From Cyanobacteriota bacterium (GTDB lineage Bacteria; Cyanobacteriota; Cyanobacteriia; Phormidesmidales; Phormidesmidaceae), in contig JAIXUR010000087.1 of assembly GCA_027483425.1 (NCBI GenBank), forward strand, positions 1 to 7,801: 7,801 nucleotides of DNA, in the 5' to 3' direction. The notes under the pieces were generated by a model. The model did no database searches. It had not been told where the DNA came from and saw only the letters and a program-made list of their open reading frames with translations. The position numbers were made by a program, and so were the translations under genes. The first letter of the stretch is position 1; each line of letters opens with the position of its first letter. Of the stretch, positions 6,871-7,801 are shown piece after piece.

Positions 6871-6902
6871 AATTTTATACAATTAAAGCAACCTTGAAGT
6901 TG
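6871..6902 (-). promoter_or_regulatory. Likely ftrC-suf operon promoter
   Basis: On the minus strand a TATAAA hexamer (6879 to 6874) within TGTATAAAATT is a good -10 element. The expected start is near 6867, leaving a leader of about 26 nt before the ftrC ATG. No strong -35 lies 17 nt upstream (CAACTT). Instead that space is filled by the proximal SufR box at 6889-6902, covering about -22 to -35, where a bound repressor would block RNA polymerase. Confidence 0.5.
6889..6902. promoter_or_regulatory. SufR operator box 1 (ftrC-suf proximal)
   Basis: CAAC-CTTGAA-GTTG is a perfect match to the CAAC-N6-GTTG inverted repeat reported as the SufR binding site in Synechocystis. It ends 9 bp from the predicted -10 of the leftward operon and lies in the region between the two divergently transcribed units. 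This is the site expected to control ftrC-sufBCDS. Confidence 0.85.
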
Positions 6903-6905
6903 TCT

Positions 6906-6925
6906 AACTAGATCTTAGACTAGTT
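6906..6925. promoter_or_regulatory. Central inverted repeat between the two SufR boxes
   Basis: AACTAG (6906-6911) is an exact inverted match to CTAGTT (6920-6925). Its centre, 6915.5, is also the exact midpoint of the two SufR boxes, so it is part of a larger symmetric operator. It may simply reflect the symmetry of divergent promoters, or it may be a site for a second regulator. Confidence 0.45.
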
Positions 6926-6928
6926 TAA

Positions 6929-6942
6929 CAACACGAAGGTTG
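6929..6942. promoter_or_regulatory. SufR operator box 2 (sufR proximal)
   Basis: CAAC-ACGAAG-GTTG is the second perfect CAAC-N6-GTTG match, centred exactly 40 bp from box 1, nearly four helical turns. It lies on the sufR side and is the likely autoregulatory site. The sufR promoter itself is not clear: TTGTCT (6900-6905) with TTTAAC (6924-6929) at 18-bp spacing is a weak candidate that would put box 2 across the -10. Confidence 0.85.
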
Positions 6943-7042
6943 TCAAAGTGATTTTTTCCTGCCAAGCTGGGGGTGCTAGTCCAGCGCCCTGGGGCGGGCC
7001 GTCGGTCGTACATCCTTGGAAATAGTCGTTTTTTAAATGCCT

Positions 7043-7048
7043 AGGTGG
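7043..7048 (+). promoter_or_regulatory. Ribosome binding site of sufR
   Basis: AGGTGG matches five of six bases of AGGAGG and stands 9 nt before the ATG at 7058. It selects that start over the in-frame ATG at 7037, which has only a T/A-rich run upstream. Confidence 0.6.
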
Positions 7049-7057
7049 GCTAATGCC

Positions 7058-7717
7058 ATGACCTCCGTGCAGCAGACCTCCACAAAAGATGACATTTTGA
7101 CCTATCTGCTCCGGCAGGGCGAGGCTACCGCCCACGATTTAGCCGAGCATTTGGAGGTGAGTGCCCAGGCTATTCGCCGCCACCTGAAGGATTTGGAGGC
7201 GGAGACCCTGATTGAGCACCGAGCGGTGCAGGAGGGGATGGGGCGGCCCAACTACCTCTATCACTTGAGCGCTAAGGGGCGCGATCGCCTCCCGGCCAAG
7301 TACGACGAATTTGCGATTTCGCTGCTCGACACCCTGGCGGAGGCGGTCGGCCAAGACCAGATGGGAGATATTCTTCGCAAGCAGTGGGAGCGCAAGGCCC
7401 TGGAGTATCGGGCTCGGGTAGGCACCGGCAGCGTCGCCGACCGGATCGCCCGACTGGTGAAGATTCGCAAGGACGAGGGCTATATGGCCGAGTGGTGCGA
7501 GGTGAACCCCGACGACCCCCTAGGTCAGCCTGGCCTCTCCTACGTCATTACTGAATACAACTGTGCTATTTCCCACATTGCCGAGTCGTTTCCCAGCGTG
7601 TGCGGCCACGAGCTAGAGATGTTTCAGGTGGCGCTGGCCGATTGCACCGTGGAGCGCACCCACTGGCTGGTGGAAGGAGAGCATCGCTGCGGCTACCTCG
7701 TGCGACAGCGCGGCTAG
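7058..7717 (+). CDS. sufR: SufR, Fe-S-sensing transcriptional repressor of the suf genes
   Basis: SufR is a DeoR-type DNA-binding repressor that carries a [4Fe-4S] cluster; in cyanobacteria it represses sufBCDS and itself when clusters are sufficient and lets go under oxidative stress or iron shortage. The protein is 219 residues. A winged helix-turn-helix occupies about 10-72, with the recognition segment SAQAIRRHLKDLE (35-47) and GMGRPNYLYHLS (60-71) as wing. The C-terminal part has C169, C182, C196 and C211 in the spacing CX12CX13CX14C, the SufR signature; an extra cysteine is C147. It is divergent from ftrC-sufBCDS across an intergenic region with two SufR boxes, as expected for an autoregulated local repressor. 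The start at 7058 follows AGGTGG. The last four codons and the stop form the beginning of a 24-nt tandem repeat, so the C-terminal RQRG may be recently acquired. Confidence 0.96.
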   Translation: MTSVQQTSTKDDILTYLLRQGEATAHDLAEHLEVSAQAIRRHLKDLEAETLIEHRAVQEGMGRPNYLYHLSAKGRDRLPAKYDEFAISLLDTLAEAVGQDQMGDILRKQWERKALEYRARVGTGSVADRIARLVKIRKDEGYMAEWCEVNPDDPLGQPGLSYVITEYNCAISHIAESFPSVCGHELEMFQVALADCTVERTHWLVEGEHRCGYLVRQRG

Positions 7718-7801
7718 GGATTGGGGCGACAGCGCGGCTAGGGATTGGGGCGACAGCGCGGCTAGGGATTGGGGCGACAGCGCGGCTAGGGATTGGGGCG
7801 A
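7703..7801 (+). repeat. Perfect 24-nt tandem repeat overlapping the end of sufR
   Basis: Four identical 24-nt units (7703-7726, 7727-7750, 7751-7774, 7775-7798) and the first 3 nt of a fifth run to the window edge. Each unit starts CGACAGCGCGG and ends GGATTGGGG. The first unit supplies the final sufR codons for RQRG and the TAG stop, so each later unit repeats the same tail and stop in frame. Complete identity suggests recent expansion by slippage or an assembly artefact. The true copy number cannot be seen because the array leaves the window. Confidence 0.95.

Noticed and set aside
7037..7057. Seven-residue upstream extension of SufR
   Set aside because: The ATG at 7037 has no ribosome site, whereas the ATG at 7058 has AGGTGG at good spacing and gives the usual SufR length.
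6920..7135. Minus-strand open frame of 71 codons over the sufR start and operator
   Set aside because: It overlaps SufR box 2 and the conserved sufR N-terminus and shows no protein family features.
7703..7801. CRISPR array at the right edge
   Set aside because: The 24-nt units are directly abutting and identical with no variable spacers, so this is a simple tandem repeat.

Overview
The window looks like a chromosomal segment of a GC-rich cyanobacterium. Two things point there. The proteins match the cyanobacterial SUF iron-sulfur assembly set, with a divergent SufR repressor and a plant-type ferredoxin-thioredoxin reductase catalytic chain. The cyanobacterial octamer GCGATCGC (HIP1) also occurs seven times in 7.8 kb. 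The gene style suggests a filamentous Leptolyngbya-like lineage, but the genus cannot be fixed from this stretch.

Layout from left to right. Positions 1-418 hold no convincing gene but carry several strong inverted repeats: a 120-nt domain closed by a perfect 10-bp stem, a terminator-like hairpin, and a nested hairpin. At 419-1165 (minus strand) is a secreted SIMPL-domain protein, with a stem-loop right after its stop codon. From 6841 down to 1283 runs one minus-strand gene set: ftrC, sufB, sufC, sufD, sufS. ftrC-sufB (72 nt) and sufD-sufS (31 nt) are close. sufC-sufD overlap by one base (TAATG). sufB-sufC are separated by 246 nt carrying three hairpin repeats. A 216-nt divergent intergenic region follows, with two perfect CAAC-N6-GTTG SufR boxes arranged in a larger dyad. 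sufR (7058-7717) is on the plus strand. Its last codons and stop lie inside the first unit of a perfect 24-nt tandem repeat that runs off the window.

How the genes work together. SufS takes sulfur from cysteine, and SufB, SufC and SufD form the ATP-driven scaffold that builds Fe-S clusters. SufR carries the four-cysteine cluster-binding motif and should repress the operon, and itself, when clusters are plentiful. FtrC, a [4Fe-4S] enzyme that passes electrons from photosynthetic ferredoxin to thioredoxin, is the first gene behind the SufR-controlled promoter. This would tie chloroplast-type thiol regulation to Fe-S supply. The core system is a known one. The items most worth checking are the dyad operator, ftrC as leading gene, the sufB-sufC hairpins, the unidentified structured element at the left edge, and the tandem repeat at the sufR stop.
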